In this document: one piece after another, positions 44,038 through 54,181 of the stretch
Layout: the number at the start of each line of letters is the position of its first letter
Position numbering within the stretch: position 1 is the first letter of the stretch
NCBI GenBank assembly: GCA_020161615.1
Contig: JAIUPD010000001.1
Span: 1-64,000 of the forward strand
Length of the DNA stretch: 64,000 nucleotides
Direction: 5' to 3'
DNA from: Pseudomonadota bacterium
GTDB taxonomy: Bacteria > Pseudomonadota > Alphaproteobacteria > Rhodobacterales > Rhodobacteraceae
Made by a program: the position numbers and the translations under genes
The notes under the pieces: model-generated
The model's database searches: none
Told to the model about the DNA's origin: nothing
The model's input: the letters and a program-made list of their open reading frames with translations, nothing else

Positions 44038-44894
44038 TCGTCGGCCACCCCGTTCCTGAGGATGCCGATGCCCTCGACCTCCACCTCGACCACATCGCCC
44101 GGCACCAGGTATTTCGGCGGATCGAATCGCGCGCCCGCCCCGGTCGGCGTGCCGGTGACGATGATGTCGCCGGGGGCCAGGGTGGTGAAGGTCGAGATAT
44201 AGGCGATCTCTTCGCGGATGGGGAACATCATGCGCGCCAGCACATCGTCCTGCCGCACCTCGCCATTGACCCGGGTGACGATCCGCGCCTGATCCAGCTG
44301 CGCCGGATCCTCGAACGCCACCATCCAGGGCCCGATGGCGCCCGAGCGGTCCCAGTTCTTGCCCTGCGTCACGTTGAATTTCGCATGCCGCACCCAGTCG
44401 CGGATCGTGCCCTCGTTGCAGAGCGTGAGCCCGGCGATATGGTCATAGGCGTCCTCGGCCCGGATCCGCCGACCGCCCTTGCCGATCACCACCGCCACCT
44501 CGCCCTCGTAATCGAGCGTCTGGTTCTCGGGCGGGCGGATCAGCGGCTGGCCGTGGCCGGTGAAAGAGCGGGCGAAGCGGGGGAAGAGCGACATGTACTT
44601 CGGCTGCGCCGTGCCATCCTTGTATTCGGCGTTCCGGTCGGGAAAGTTCACGCCGACGCAGAGGATCTTCTCCGCATCGGGCACCGGGATTGAAAAAGTG
44701 AAACTCCCCTCGGGATGCGTCACCGCCCGCCCCTCGGCCGCCCGGGCCAGATCGCCCAGCCCCCCGGCAGCGATGACCGCCCTCAGCGTCGGCCAATGCG
44801 GGAAGTCATCCGACAGCGCGATGACGCCGCCCTCCACGACCACGCCGTAAACTTGCCGCCCCCCGGCCTCGATGGTCGCGAACCGTGTTTTCAT
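44034..44894 (-). CDS. hpaG: FAH-family isomerase/decarboxylase of homoprotocatechuate degradation
   Basis: A 286-aa fumarylacetoacetate hydrolase-fold enzyme, expected to decarboxylate and isomerise 5-oxopent-3-ene-1,2,5-tricarboxylate. ILCVGVNFPDRNAEY, PPENQTLDYEGEVAVVIG (metal-binding Glu residues), GLTLCNEGTIRDWVRHAKFNVTQGKNWDRSGAIGPWMV and LAPGDIIVTGTPTGAGARFDPPKYLVPGDVVEVEVEGIG are family motifs. E. coli HpaG is a two-domain fusion, whereas this is a single domain, so a homodimer is likely. Assignment to this step rests on neighbours. Confidence 0.85.
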   Translation of the reverse strand: MKTRFATIEAGGRQVYGVVVEGGVIALSDDFPHWPTLRAVIAAGGLGDLARAAEGRAVTHPEGSFTFSIPVPDAEKILCVGVNFPDRNAEYKDGTAQPKYMSLFPRFARSFTGHGQPLIRPPENQTLDYEGEVAVVIGKGGRRIRAEDAYDHIAGLTLCNEGTIRDWVRHAKFNVTQGKNWDRSGAIGPWMVAFEDPAQLDQARIVTRVNGEVRQDDVLARMMFPIREEIAYISTFTTLAPGDIIVTGTPTGAGARFDPPKYLVPGDVVEVEVEGIGILRNGVADE

Positions 44895-44987
44895 CTTTGC
44901 GCTCCAAATATCCTCGGGTGGATTTTCAAGGAGGGTGGAAAACCCTCCTTGAAGCAGGGGGTGCGGGGGGCGGCAGCCCCCCGCCTC
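44895..44987. repeat. Mosaic repeat between the VOC dioxygenase gene and hpaG
   Basis: TTTGCGCTCCAAATATCCTCGGG (44897-44920 region) is the reverse form of the CCGAGGATATTT word. A hairpin CAAGGAGGG-TGGAAAA-CCCTCCTTG and a G-rich block ending in GGGGGGCGGCAGCCCCCCG follow it. The same parts occur at 22010-22080 and 49455-49585. It separates two genes of one operon. Confidence 0.65.
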
Positions 44988-45968
44988 TCACGGGGCGATG
45001 ATCGGCTGCGCCGTCAACAGCGACTCCACCATCTCCGCCCCCTCGAACACCGACCCTTCCTCGAACCAGGATTTCGGCGCCGGCGCGCCCCAGAGGGTCT
45101 GGCGCTGCGGGTCCTTCAGGTCCCAGCGGATCGGCTCCAGATCGGGATCGACCGTCTGGTAATCCGAGCAATAGATCTCGATCCGGTGCCCGTCCGGGTC
45201 GCGGATATAGAGGAAGAAGGCGTTGGAAATCCCGTGCCGCCCCGGCCCGCGCTCGATATTCGCGACATAGCCGGTGGTCGCCATCAGATCGAGCAGGTCG
45301 ATGATGTTCAGCGGTGTCGGCACCCAGAAGGCGGTGTGATGTAGCCGCGGCCCGCGACCATTGGTGAAGGCCACGTCATGGACACCGCCCTTGCGGTGCA
45401 TCCAGGCGGCCCAGCAGCGGCCGCTTTCCGCATCCTCGGTATATTCCGTCACCCGGAAGCCGATCGAATTATAGAAGGCGACCGAGGCATCCACGTCCGA
45501 GGCGAACATGTTGAAATGGTCGATGCGGAGCGGCTTCACCCCCCGGTAAAGCGCGTATTTCTGGTGGATTGGCGCCAGCCGCTCCATCCGCGCGTAGAAT
45601 TCGAGCGGGATCCCGAACGGGTCCCGGGTACGGAAGGCGCGGGCGATGAAGGAGCTGTCCACCCACTCGACCGGCAGGCCCTGACGGGTGAACCAGGCGG
45701 CGGCCTTGTCGAGTTCCCCCTCGTCGAAGACCTTGAACCCCAGCACCCCCACCGAGGGCGCCTCCGCCTCGACCAGCGTCACGCAATGATGCCCGCGCTC
45801 CTCCATCGCCCGCAGATAGAGGCGCCCGGGTTCCTCGCCCGTGATCTGCAGACCCAGCGTGTCCACCCAGAAGGCGCGCGAGCGGGCGAGGTCGGTCACC
45901 CGGTATTCGACATGCGAAAGCCGCAGGATGTTGAAGGGCGGGTAAAGGGTCGGCGCGGGAATCGGCAT
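44988..45968 (-). CDS. VOC-family extradiol 3,4-dihydroxyphenylacetate 2,3-dioxygenase
   Basis: A 326-aa type I (vicinal oxygen chelate) extradiol dioxygenase. It has two repeated glyoxalase-like modules: ILRLSHVEYRVTDLARSRAFWVDTLGLQI and PLRIDHFNMFASDVDASVAFYNSIGFRVTEYTED. The iron ligands fit the His of RIDHFN, the His of LHHTAFWV and the Glu of GHRIEIYCSDY. Relatives are the Arthrobacter and Brevibacterium homoprotocatechuate dioxygenases. It lies next to an unrelated HpaD (class III) proposed for the same reaction. Confidence 0.85.
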   Translation of the reverse strand: MPIPAPTLYPPFNILRLSHVEYRVTDLARSRAFWVDTLGLQITGEEPGRLYLRAMEERGHHCVTLVEAEAPSVGVLGFKVFDEGELDKAAAWFTRQGLPVEWVDSSFIARAFRTRDPFGIPLEFYARMERLAPIHQKYALYRGVKPLRIDHFNMFASDVDASVAFYNSIGFRVTEYTEDAESGRCWAAWMHRKGGVHDVAFTNGRGPRLHHTAFWVPTPLNIIDLLDLMATTGYVANIERGPGRHGISNAFFLYIRDPDGHRIEIYCSDYQTVDPDLEPIRWDLKDPQRQTLWGAPAPKSWFEEGSVFEGAEMVESLLTAQPIIAP

Positions 45969-45992
45969 GGGGCCTCCTGAGAAAGGCGGGGC

Positions 45993-46020
45993 GTAGGAGG
46001 GGCAACATTGCCCATCCTAC
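45993..46020. repeat. Dispersed palindrome (copy 2), supplying the hpaD stop codon
   Basis: This 28-bp element differs from the copies at 19094 and 59034 at two positions (gtaggagggg... and ...caacattg). Its right end TCCTAC provides the TAG stop (46017-46019, minus strand) of the class III hpaD gene. Confidence 0.75.
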
Positions 46021-46868
46021 AGGGGGAATATCACGTTGACCTGCCCGGTCCCGGACGAGGGGAAATAGGGCGTCACCACCTCGCATTTGCCGGTATAGGC
46101 GTCCCAGCCCAAGGCACCGTAAAGCATGGCGGTGTCGTGCATCGAGCCCTCGCCCGAACAATGCTGCGCGTAATCGCCCAGCATCTTCAGGAAGGTGGCG
46201 TGATCGCCGCGCTGCCACATCTCCAGCACCATCAGATCCACCTGCCGGTTGAACTCGCTGGAGATGGTGAAGGTGCCGTTGTTCGGCGCATACTCCTTGT
46301 TCGACCAGATCCTGTGGCTGAGCGAGCCCGAGGCGACCAGCAGCACCCGGCTGTCCGAGGCCTCGATCGCCTTGCGGATCGCCGCGCCCAGCACCCGGCT
46401 TTCATCGTGCCCGTGCACGGTGCAGAAGGCGGCGACGCTCACCACCTTCATGTCATGGACACGGCTCATGAAGCTCATCGGCACCAGCGTGCCATATTCC
46501 AGGTCCAGCGAGTCCAGGTGATGGGCCAGCGTATAGACCCCCATCTCGGTGGCCGTCTCGGCGATCAGATCGCCCAGCGCCGGGTTCCCGCGATGGGAAT
46601 ACGGCATGTCGCGGATGAATTGCGGGAACTCGCTGGAGGTCAGCAGCCCCTCGAAGCGGTCGTTGGCATTCACATGGAAGCCCGCGTTCACCAGCCAATG
46701 CGTGTCGCAGATCACCACGGTGTCGACGCCCAGCGCCTTGGCCCGGCGGGCGATCTCCAGATGGCCGTCGATGGCGGGCTGGCGCGTGCCCTTGAGGCGC
46801 CCCTCCTGTTCCGACATCTGCAGCGTCGGCACATGCGTCATCTTGGCGGCGAGAAGCAGCTCTCCCAT
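46017..46868 (-). CDS. hpaD: Class III extradiol homoprotocatechuate 2,3-dioxygenase (LigB superfamily)
   Basis: A 283-aa enzyme of exactly the E. coli HpaD length. AAKMTHVPTLQMSEQEG, TVVICDTHWLVNAGFHVNAND, YSHRGNPALGDLIAE, LAHHLDSLDLEYGTLVPM and VASGSLSHRIW are class III signatures with metal-binding histidines and glutamate. It opens the ring of 3,4-dihydroxyphenylacetate to 5-carboxymethyl-2-hydroxymuconic semialdehyde. ATG 46868 has GAGGGAGGGATC before it, and longer frames to 46961 overlap hpaE. It starts 12 bp after the hpaE stop. Confidence 0.92.
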   Translation of the reverse strand: MGELLLAAKMTHVPTLQMSEQEGRLKGTRQPAIDGHLEIARRAKALGVDTVVICDTHWLVNAGFHVNANDRFEGLLTSSEFPQFIRDMPYSHRGNPALGDLIAETATEMGVYTLAHHLDSLDLEYGTLVPMSFMSRVHDMKVVSVAAFCTVHGHDESRVLGAAIRKAIEASDSRVLLVASGSLSHRIWSNKEYAPNNGTFTISSEFNRQVDLMVLEMWQRGDHATFLKMLGDYAQHCSGEGSMHDTAMLYGALGWDAYTGKCEVVTPYFPSSGTGQVNVIFPL

Positions 46869-46879
46869 GATCCCCTCCC

Positions 46880-48384
<1,505 letters not shown>

Positions 48385-48388
<4 letters not shown>

Positions 48389-48780
48389 GCTTGCATGTCC
48401 TTGGGCAGGAAACGGCGGATCGAGCTGGTCTTCGGGCTCAGCTCCGGGTCGATGTCGCGCATCTCCAGCGAGAGCATCAGGGAATTCGTGGCGAGGTCAT
48501 GGGCGCAGAAGGCCTCGGCCGCGGCAAAGATCGCCGCCGTGGCGCGCGCCTTGTCCTCGGAACTGCGGCCGCCACGCAGGCGGATGGCGATGTCGATGAA
48601 GGCATGGCCCGGGTCGCCGTCGGCGATGAGCACATGGTCGGCGGCAAAGGCGCGGACCCGGATGCCGGCGGGCGGAAAAACCCCGGTCGCCACCGCCGCA
48701 TCGCGCAACGCGCGCAGGAAGGCGGGCATGTCGAGCCGCGCCTCGAGGTTGCGCGAATACTCGATCGACAGATGCGGCAC
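48385..48780 (-). CDS. hpaF: 5-carboxymethyl-2-hydroxymuconate delta-isomerase
   Basis: A 131-aa member of the CHMI family in the tautomerase superfamily. MPHLSIEYSRNLE provides the N-terminal proline that acts as catalytic base after Met removal; GIRVRAFAADHVLIADGDPGHAFIDIAIRLRGGRSSEDK follows the family pattern. Start is GTG 48780 (gtgccgcatctgtcg) because the proline must be residue 2. The longer frame extends across the regulator gene and is not coding. It is the first gene of the leftward hpa operon. Confidence 0.9.
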
Positions 48781-48798
48781 GGCTCCCTCCCTCGGCGT

Positions 48799-48820
48799 GA
48801 TACTTGCTTTGTTAAGTGAT
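48799..48820. promoter_or_regulatory. Candidate HpaR operator in the hpaF-hpaR gap
   Basis: GATACTTGCTTTGTTAAGTGAT contains an imperfect dyad (ATACTT and AAGTGAT) in an otherwise GC-rich gap. The inner word CTTGCTTTGT (48803-48812) is repeated exactly at 48901-48910, near the hpaR start. Both suit MarR-type autoregulation of the divergent promoters. Confidence 0.45.
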
Positions 48821-48936
48821 TGCGCGCGCCCTGTCAATTGCAAAGATCCGCCGCGGCCCCGGGCGGGCGCCAGACAGGCACGGGGCGGCGGCGCAAATCC
48901 CTTGCTTTGTGCGGAAGCTTCGGCCAGAGCAACGCC

Positions 48937-49380
48937 ATGAGCAAGACACCGCTTCGCACCACCGCCCGCTCGCTGCCCATCGCGCTGCTGCGCGCGCGTG
49001 AAACCGTCATGGGCCCGGTGCGCGAGATGCTGGCGGAATCGGGGATCAACGAGCAGAAATGGCGGGTGCTCCGCGTGCTCGACGAGGCCGGGTCGCTGGA
49101 TCAGAGCCTGCTGGCCGAACGGGCCTGCCTGCAATTGCCCTCACTGACGCGGATCCTCAGGGCGATGGAGGATCAGGGCCTCGTCACCCGCGCCACCGAT
49201 GCCGAGGATCGCCGCCGGTCCATCGTGACGATCTCCGAGGCGGGGCAGCAGGTGATCGAGGGCCACGCCCAGGCCAACCGCGCGCTCTTCGCCCGGCTCG
49301 AATCCCGCTTCGGCAAGGAGCGGATGGAGGTGCTGCTCGACCTCCTCGAGGATCTCCACCGCACCGATTTCAAGAGCTGA
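48937..49380 (+). CDS. hpaR: MarR-family regulator of homoprotocatechuate degradation
   Basis: A 147-aa MarR protein with the HpaR subgroup look: RTTARSLPIALLRARETVMGPVREMLAESGINEQKWRVLRVLDEAG, then the winged-helix LAERACLQLPSLTRILRAMEDQGLVTRATDAEDRRRSIVTISEAG, whose ATDxxDRRRS wing is typical. ATG 48937 is the family start. It is divergent from hpaF and probably represses the hpa operon until the aromatic substrate is present. Confidence 0.9.
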   Translation: MSKTPLRTTARSLPIALLRARETVMGPVREMLAESGINEQKWRVLRVLDEAGSLDQSLLAERACLQLPSLTRILRAMEDQGLVTRATDAEDRRRSIVTISEAGQQVIEGHAQANRALFARLESRFGKERMEVLLDLLEDLHRTDFKS

Positions 49381-49797
49381 ACCCTGCCCGCCCGGCGGCG
49401 GGAGGCACGCTCCCACCCGCCCACCCCGCGCGCCTTCCGCCGCGGAGAGGGAAGCACCTGTGGCAGCCCCGGGGGGCCAGCCCCCCGGACCCCCCGGCGT
49501 TTTTAGGGCAAAGTGATGGGAAGGGGGGCGCTTCGTCAGGCGGGCTGCTCTTCGACTTCTTTGCGCTCCAAATATCCTCGGGGGGTGAATGCCCGCAGGG
49601 CAGAGGGGGGCAGACGCCCCCCCTTCTTCGGCGCGGCGGCACGCCGCGCCGCTGGTCGCCCGAGGCGCTCGGGCCGAAGGCGCGGGCAACGAGGGCGAAA
49701 CCCCTCTCCCCTTTGGTCCCGCCGGGCGTCGGGCATGAAAAACCCCGGCCGGGCGGTGTGCCGGGCCGGGGGATGTCGTCTCGCGGCAGGGGCCCGG
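49381..49797. other. Gene-free stretch with GC-rich hairpins and mosaic repeat
   Basis: These 417 bp between hpaR and pdhC (convergent genes) hold no gene that I can support. They contain the block CCCCGGGGGGCCAGCCCCCCGG...GTTTTT near 49466-49506, which could end hpaR transcription. A second CTCCAAATATCCTCGGGGGG word is at 49565-49585, and CCCGGCCGGGCGGTGTGCCGGGCCGGG near 49743-49770 is a possible terminator for pdhC. Confidence 0.6.
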
Positions 49798-51105
49798 TCA
49801 GGCCAGCATCGCCAGCGGGTTTTCCAGGTTCTCGATGATGGCGGCCAGGAATTCGGCCCCCAGCGCGCCGTCGATCACCCGGTGATCGACCGAGAGCGTC
49901 ATCGACATGACATTGGCCACGCCGATCGTGCCGTCCTGCTTCACCACCGGCGTCTTGATCCCCGCGCCCACCGCCAGGATCGAGCCATGCGGCGGGTTGA
50001 TCACCGCGTCGAAATTCTCGATCCCGAACATGCCGAGGTTCGAGATCGCGAAAGACCCGCCGACATATTCATGCGGCGCCAGCTTGCGATTGCGGGCGCG
50101 GGTCGCGAGGTCCTTCATCTCGGCCGAGAGGGCGCTCAGCGATTTCAGATGCGCATCCTTGATGACCGGGGTGAAGAGCCCGCCCTCGACCGCCACCGCA
50201 ACCGCCACATCCGAGGGCTTGAGCCGGAGGATCCGGTCACCGGCCCAGACGGCATTGGCGTCCGGCACTTTCTGCAGGGCCATGGCCGAGGCCTTGATGA
50301 TGAAGTCGTTCACGCTGAGCTTCACGCCGCGCGCGGCGAGCTGGCCGTTCAGCTGCTCGCGGAAGGCCATCAGCGCGTCCAACTCCACCGAGCGGCGCAG
50401 GTAGAAATGCGGGATGGTCTGCTTGGCCTCGGTCAGCCGCGCGGCGACCGTCTTGCGCATGCCGTCGAGCTTGACCTCCTCATAGGTCCGCCCCTCGAAC
50501 ATCTTCATGACGGTGTTGGCGTCGGCGCCGGTCGGCATCGCCGGCTTGGCCGGCGCTGCGGCCGGGGCAGCGGCGGGCGACGCGGGCGCCGGAGCGGCAG
50601 CCTTCGGCGCCGCGGTCGCGCCCTCGACATCGGCCTTGACGATCCGCCCGCGCGGGCCCGAGCCGGCGATGGCGCTCAGGTCCAGGCCCTTGTCCTTGGC
50701 GATGCGCCGCGCCAGCGGCGAGGCGAAGACGCGCTGACCCTCGGCCGCCGGGGCGGCTTTCGGCGCTTCGGCCTTGGCGGGCTCGGCCGCGGGTTTGGCC
50801 TCGGCCTTGGCTTCTGTCTTGGCAGGGGCGGCTTTCGGCGTGCCGATGTCGGACGCGCTTTCGCCCTCTTCCAGCAGCACGGCGATCGGGGCGTTGACCT
50901 TCACGCCCTCCGTTCCCTCGGCCACCAGGATCTTGCCCATCGTGCCTTCGTCGACGGCCTCGAATTCCATCGTCGCCTTGTCGGTCTCGATCTCGGCGAT
51001 GACCATGCCGGAGGTGATCGCATCGCCCTCCTTCACCAGCCATTTCGCCAGCGTCCCCTCCTCCATGGTGGGCGAGAGCGCGGGCATCAGGATTTCCACG
51101 GGCAT
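49798..51105 (-). CDS. pdhC: Pyruvate dehydrogenase E2, dihydrolipoyl acetyltransferase
   Basis: A 435-aa E2. One lipoyl domain ([24 protein letters not shown], lipoyl-lysine in [14 protein letters not shown]), an Ala/Lys linker, a binding domain ([35 protein letters not shown]) and a catalytic domain ending [28 protein letters not shown]. The lipoyl domain is nearly identical to the one on PdhB. Ten bp separate it from pdhB. Confidence 0.95.
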   Translation of the reverse strand: MPVEILMPALSPTMEEGTLAKWLVKEGDAITSGMVIAEIETDKATMEFEAVDEGTMGKILVAEGTEGVKVNAPIAVLLEEGESASDIGTPKAAPAKTEAKAEAKPAAEPAKAEAPKAAPAAEGQRVFASPLARRIAKDKGLDLSAIAGSGPRGRIVKADVEGATAAPKAAAPAPASPAAAPAAAPAKPAMPTGADANTVMKMFEGRTYEEVKLDGMRKTVAARLTEAKQTIPHFYLRRSVELDALMAFREQLNGQLAARGVKLSVNDFIIKASAMALQKVPDANAVWAGDRILRLKPSDVAVAVAVEGGLFTPVIKDAHLKSLSALSAEMKDLATRARNRKLAPHEYVGGSFAISNLGMFGIENFDAVINPPHGSILAVGAGIKTPVVKQDGTIGVANVMSMTLSVDHRVIDGALGAEFLAAIIENLENPLAMLA

Positions 51106-51115
51106 ATCGGCCTCC

Positions 51116-52495
51116 TCAGCGATAGGTGACTTTTTTGACGGCTTCGATCACCTCGGCGGTGGTGACCAGCGCCAGTTTCTCGAGGTTGGCCGCATAGGGC
51201 ATCGGCACGTCCTTGCCGCAGAGGTTGATGACCGGCGCGTCGAGATAATCGAAGGCCTCCATCATCACCGTCGCGGAAATGAAGTTGCCGACCGAAGATT
51301 GCGGGAAACCTTCCTCGACCGTGACCAGGCGGTTGGTCTTCTGCACCGAGGCAATGATCGTCGCCGTGTCCATCGGGCGGATGGTGCGCAGGTCGATGAC
51401 CTCGGCGTCGATGCCTTCGGCCGCCAGTTTCTCGGCCGCTTCCAGCGCATAGGTCATGCCGATGCCGAAGGAGACGATGGTCACGTCCTTGCCCGGCCGC
51501 GCGATGCGGGCCTTGCCGATCTCGACGGTGAAATCCTCAAGGTCCGGCACCTCGAAGGTGCGGCCGTAGAGGATCTCGTTCTCCAGGAAGATGACCGGGT
51601 TCGGATCGCGGATCGCGGCCTTCAGCAGACCTTTCGCATCGGCCGCCGAATAGGGCATCACCACTTTCAGGCCCGGGACATGGGAATACCAGGCCGCGTA
51701 ATCCTGGCTGTGCTGGGCCGCGACGCGGGCCGCAGCACCATTCGGGCCGCGGAAGACGATAGGGCAGGGGAGTTGCCCGCCCGACATGTAATTGGTCTTG
51801 GCGGCCGAGTTGATGATGTGGTCGATGGCCTGCATGGCGAAGTTGAAGGTCATGAACTCGACAATCGGGTTCAGACCGCCCCAGGCCGCGCCGACGGCGA
51901 GACCGGCGAACCCGGCCTCGGTGATCGGCGTGTCGATCACCCGGCGGGCGCCGAATTCATCCAGCAGGCCCTGGCTGATCTTGTAGGCGCCCTGGTATTC
52001 GCCGACTTCCTCGCCCATCAGGAAGACGTTTTCGTTGCCGCGCATCTCTTCGGCCATGGCCTCGCGCAGGGCTTCCCGCACGGTCATGGATTTCATCTTG
52101 GTGCCCTCGGGCCAGTCGGGCTGCGGAACGGCGGGCAGTTTGGCGGCGGGCTGGGCGGCGACCGGGGCGTCGGCCTTGACCGAGGATTCCGGGGCGGCTT
52201 CGGCCTTCGGTGCCGCGGCCTTGGGCTCGGCGGCCACGTCCTCGGCGCTTTCGCCTTCCTCGACCAGAACGGCGATGGGCGTGTTGACCTTCACGCCCTC
52301 GGTCCCTTCGGCGATCAGGATCTTGCCCATCACGCCTTCATCGACCGCTTCGAACTCCATCGTCGCCTTGTCGGTCTCGATTTCGGCGATGATCATGCCG
52401 GAGGTTACGGTATCGCCTTCCTTCACCAGCCATTTGGCCAGCGTGCCCTCTTCCATGGTGGGCGAGAGGGCGGGCATCAGGATCTGGGTTGCCAT
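51116..52495 (-). CDS. pdhB: Pyruvate dehydrogenase E1 beta subunit with N-terminal lipoyl domain
   Basis: A 459-aa protein. Residues 1-80 form a lipoyl domain ([39 protein letters not shown]), then an Ala-rich linker to about 130, then the E1-beta transketolase-like domain ([65 protein letters not shown]). The lipoyl fusion on E1-beta is a known alphaproteobacterial trait. It pairs with PdhA; spacing to pdhA is 12 bp. Confidence 0.96.
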   Translation of the reverse strand: MATQILMPALSPTMEEGTLAKWLVKEGDTVTSGMIIAEIETDKATMEFEAVDEGVMGKILIAEGTEGVKVNTPIAVLVEEGESAEDVAAEPKAAAPKAEAAPESSVKADAPVAAQPAAKLPAVPQPDWPEGTKMKSMTVREALREAMAEEMRGNENVFLMGEEVGEYQGAYKISQGLLDEFGARRVIDTPITEAGFAGLAVGAAWGGLNPIVEFMTFNFAMQAIDHIINSAAKTNYMSGGQLPCPIVFRGPNGAAARVAAQHSQDYAAWYSHVPGLKVVMPYSAADAKGLLKAAIRDPNPVIFLENEILYGRTFEVPDLEDFTVEIGKARIARPGKDVTIVSFGIGMTYALEAAEKLAAEGIDAEVIDLRTIRPMDTATIIASVQKTNRLVTVEEGFPQSSVGNFISATVMMEAFDYLDAPVINLCGKDVPMPYAANLEKLALVTTAEVIEAVKKVTYR

Positions 52496-52507
52496 CTGGT
52501 TCCTCCC

Positions 52508-53497
52508 TCAGGCGTAGATATCGGTCCAGAGCTCGGAGACATCCGGCTCGGGGCTGTCCTTGGAGAATTCGGCGGCCTCGTTGACGACGGCCTTGATCTC
52601 CTTGTCGATGGCCTTGAGGTCATCGTCCGAAGCCTGGCCGCTGCCGATCAAGAGCTCGCGCACCCGCTCGATGGCGTCCCGCTCTTCGCGCATCTTCTGC
52701 ACTTCCTCGCGGGTCCGGTATTTGGCCGGGTCCGACATCGAATGCCCGCGGTAGCGGTAGGTCATGACTTCCAGGATATAGGGGCCGTCACCGGCGCGGC
52801 AGGCGGCAATCGCCTTCTCGGCCGCGGCCTTGACCGCCAGCACATCCATGCCGTCCACGGCCTCGCCCTTGATGCCATAGGCGGCGCCGCGTTCCCACAG
52901 GTTCGGGGATTTGGTCGAGCGCTTGGTCGAAGTGCCCATGGCATATTGGTTGTTCTCGATCACATAGACGACCGGCAGGTTCCAGAGTTCCGCCATGTTG
53001 TAGCTCTCGTAGACCTGGCCCTGGTTTGCCGCGCCGTCACCGAAATAGGTGAAGGTGACGTTATCGTTGCCCTTGTACTTGTCCGAGAAGGCAAGGCCCG
53101 TGCCCAGCGGCACTTGGGCGCCGACGATGCCATGGCCGCCGTAGAAATGCTTCTCGCGGCTGAACATGTGCATCGAGCCGCCCTTGCCCTTGGAATAGCC
53201 GCCGATGCGGCCCGTGAGCTCGGCCATGACGCCCTTGGGGTCCATGCCGCAGACCAGCATGTGCCCGTGGTCGCGGTAGCTGGTGATGCGCTTGTCGCCG
53301 TCCTTGGCCGCGGCCTCGATGCCGACCACCACAGCCTCCTGGCCGATGTAGAGGTGGCAGAAACCGCCGATCAGCCCCATCCCGTACAACTGCCCGGCCT
53401 TTTCCTCGAATCGCCGGATCAGCAGCATGTCGCGGTAATACTTGAGCAGTTCCTCGCCCGAGACGTTTGATTTCTCGGTGGTTTTTCTCGCTGCCAT
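52508..53497 (-). CDS. pdhA: Pyruvate dehydrogenase E1 alpha subunit
   Basis: A 329-aa ThDP-binding subunit. YYRDMLLIRRFEEKAGQLYGMGLIGGFCHLYIGQEAVVVG, SYRDHGHMLVCGM, GGSMHMFSREKHFYGGHGIVGAQVPLGTGLAF and the ThDP motif GDGAANQGQVYESYNMAELWNLPVVYVIENN are diagnostic, with TYRYRGHSMSDPAKYR as the phosphorylation-loop equivalent. The start ATG 53497 is preceded by GGGGGAGGCACC. It is first gene of pdhABC; the upstream gap holds two palindromes. Confidence 0.97.
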   Translation of the reverse strand: MAARKTTEKSNVSGEELLKYYRDMLLIRRFEEKAGQLYGMGLIGGFCHLYIGQEAVVVGIEAAAKDGDKRITSYRDHGHMLVCGMDPKGVMAELTGRIGGYSKGKGGSMHMFSREKHFYGGHGIVGAQVPLGTGLAFSDKYKGNDNVTFTYFGDGAANQGQVYESYNMAELWNLPVVYVIENNQYAMGTSTKRSTKSPNLWERGAAYGIKGEAVDGMDVLAVKAAAEKAIAACRAGDGPYILEVMTYRYRGHSMSDPAKYRTREEVQKMREERDAIERVRELLIGSGQASDDDLKAIDKEIKAVVNEAAEFSKDSPEPDVSELWTDIYA

Positions 53498-53527
53498 CGG
53501 TGCCTCCCCCTGGTCGCGTCAGGAATA

Positions 53528-53541
53528 GTTTAACACTAAAC
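53528..53541. promoter_or_regulatory. Dyad overlapping the likely pdhA promoter
   Basis: GTTTAACACTAAAC (GTTTA-N4-TAAAC) lies about 31 bp before the pdhA start. On the minus strand TTGGTG, 17 bp, TTAAAC forms a weak promoter that the dyad overlaps, so it could be a repressor site. Confidence 0.4.
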
Positions 53542-53588
53542 GATCTTTTACACCAAGCCCTGCCCGAAAGCGAGAATGAATTGCCCGC

Positions 53589-53602
53589 TGGTTGCGCAAC
53601 CA
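53589..53602. promoter_or_regulatory. 14-bp perfect palindrome upstream of pdhA
   Basis: TGGTTGCGCAACCA is perfectly symmetric and lies about 90 bp upstream of pdhA. A central GCGC with TGGTT arms is the style of LacI-family operators, such as those of central-carbon regulators in Rhodobacterales. The regulator is not known from the sequence. Confidence 0.4.
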
Positions 53603-53719
53603 CAGGCGCGCGCCCTCGGCAAGACCGGATTCCCCCCTTCGACCGGATCGGTCGGGGTTCAACCTAGCACGGAAAGCGCTGGTGCCCAGAAGGTTCTGAT
53701 GGAAGCGGTACCGCGCCCG

Positions 53720-54016
53720 TCAGCGCAGGACGATCTCGTCCGAGCGGACATAGCCCAGAACCTCGCGCGCCTGCTGATCCAGCAGATCGAGGTCCAGGAA
53801 TTCGTCCGACAACCGCCGCGTGCGGTTCTCGATCACCGCCAGATCCGCCGCCAGCCGGTCGCGCTCGATCCGCAGCTGGGCGGCGTCGGCCTCGACCTGG
53901 ATGCGGCGGAACAGCCCGTATTCCCCCTGCACGGCGGCAAAGGTCAGATAGGCGCCGAAAGTGCCGGTGATAGCATAGAAGATGACGGGCCCGAAGGCGG
54001 GTCGTTTTCTGTTCAT
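53720..54016 (-). CDS. FtsB/DivIC-like septum formation initiator protein
   Basis: A 98-aa bitopic membrane protein. A short cytoplasmic start (MNRKRPAF) is followed by one helix (GPVIFYAITGTFGAYLTFAAVQG) and a coiled coil with heptad-like spacing (LFRRIQVEADAAQLRIERDRLAADLAVIENRTRRLSDEFLDLDLLDQQARE). It ends VLGYVRSDEIVLR, the usual FtsB-family ending. Expected role: divisome assembly. It lies upstream of pdhA in the same direction, as in many alphaproteobacteria. Confidence 0.88.
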   Translation of the reverse strand: MNRKRPAFGPVIFYAITGTFGAYLTFAAVQGEYGLFRRIQVEADAAQLRIERDRLAADLAVIENRTRRLSDEFLDLDLLDQQAREVLGYVRSDEIVLR

Positions 54017-54181
54017 GATCCTGCTCGTGGCCTCTGACCGGGCCTTTGCGCCATCCTGCCACAGCCGCGCGGGAAAAGGAATCCCCCAGGCCCGCGCCCG
54101 GCGCCGGCCCGCCACCGGACGCCGCGTCCGGCTGGACAGCGCAGGGCGGAGGGGCGCAGGCTGGGGCAAAGGGAGGACATC

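Noticed and set aside
49381-49797. Possible small genes in the GC-rich gap after hpaR
   Set aside because: Frames there are made of repeat sequence (G/C-rich hairpins and the ATATCC word) and start without ribosome sites.
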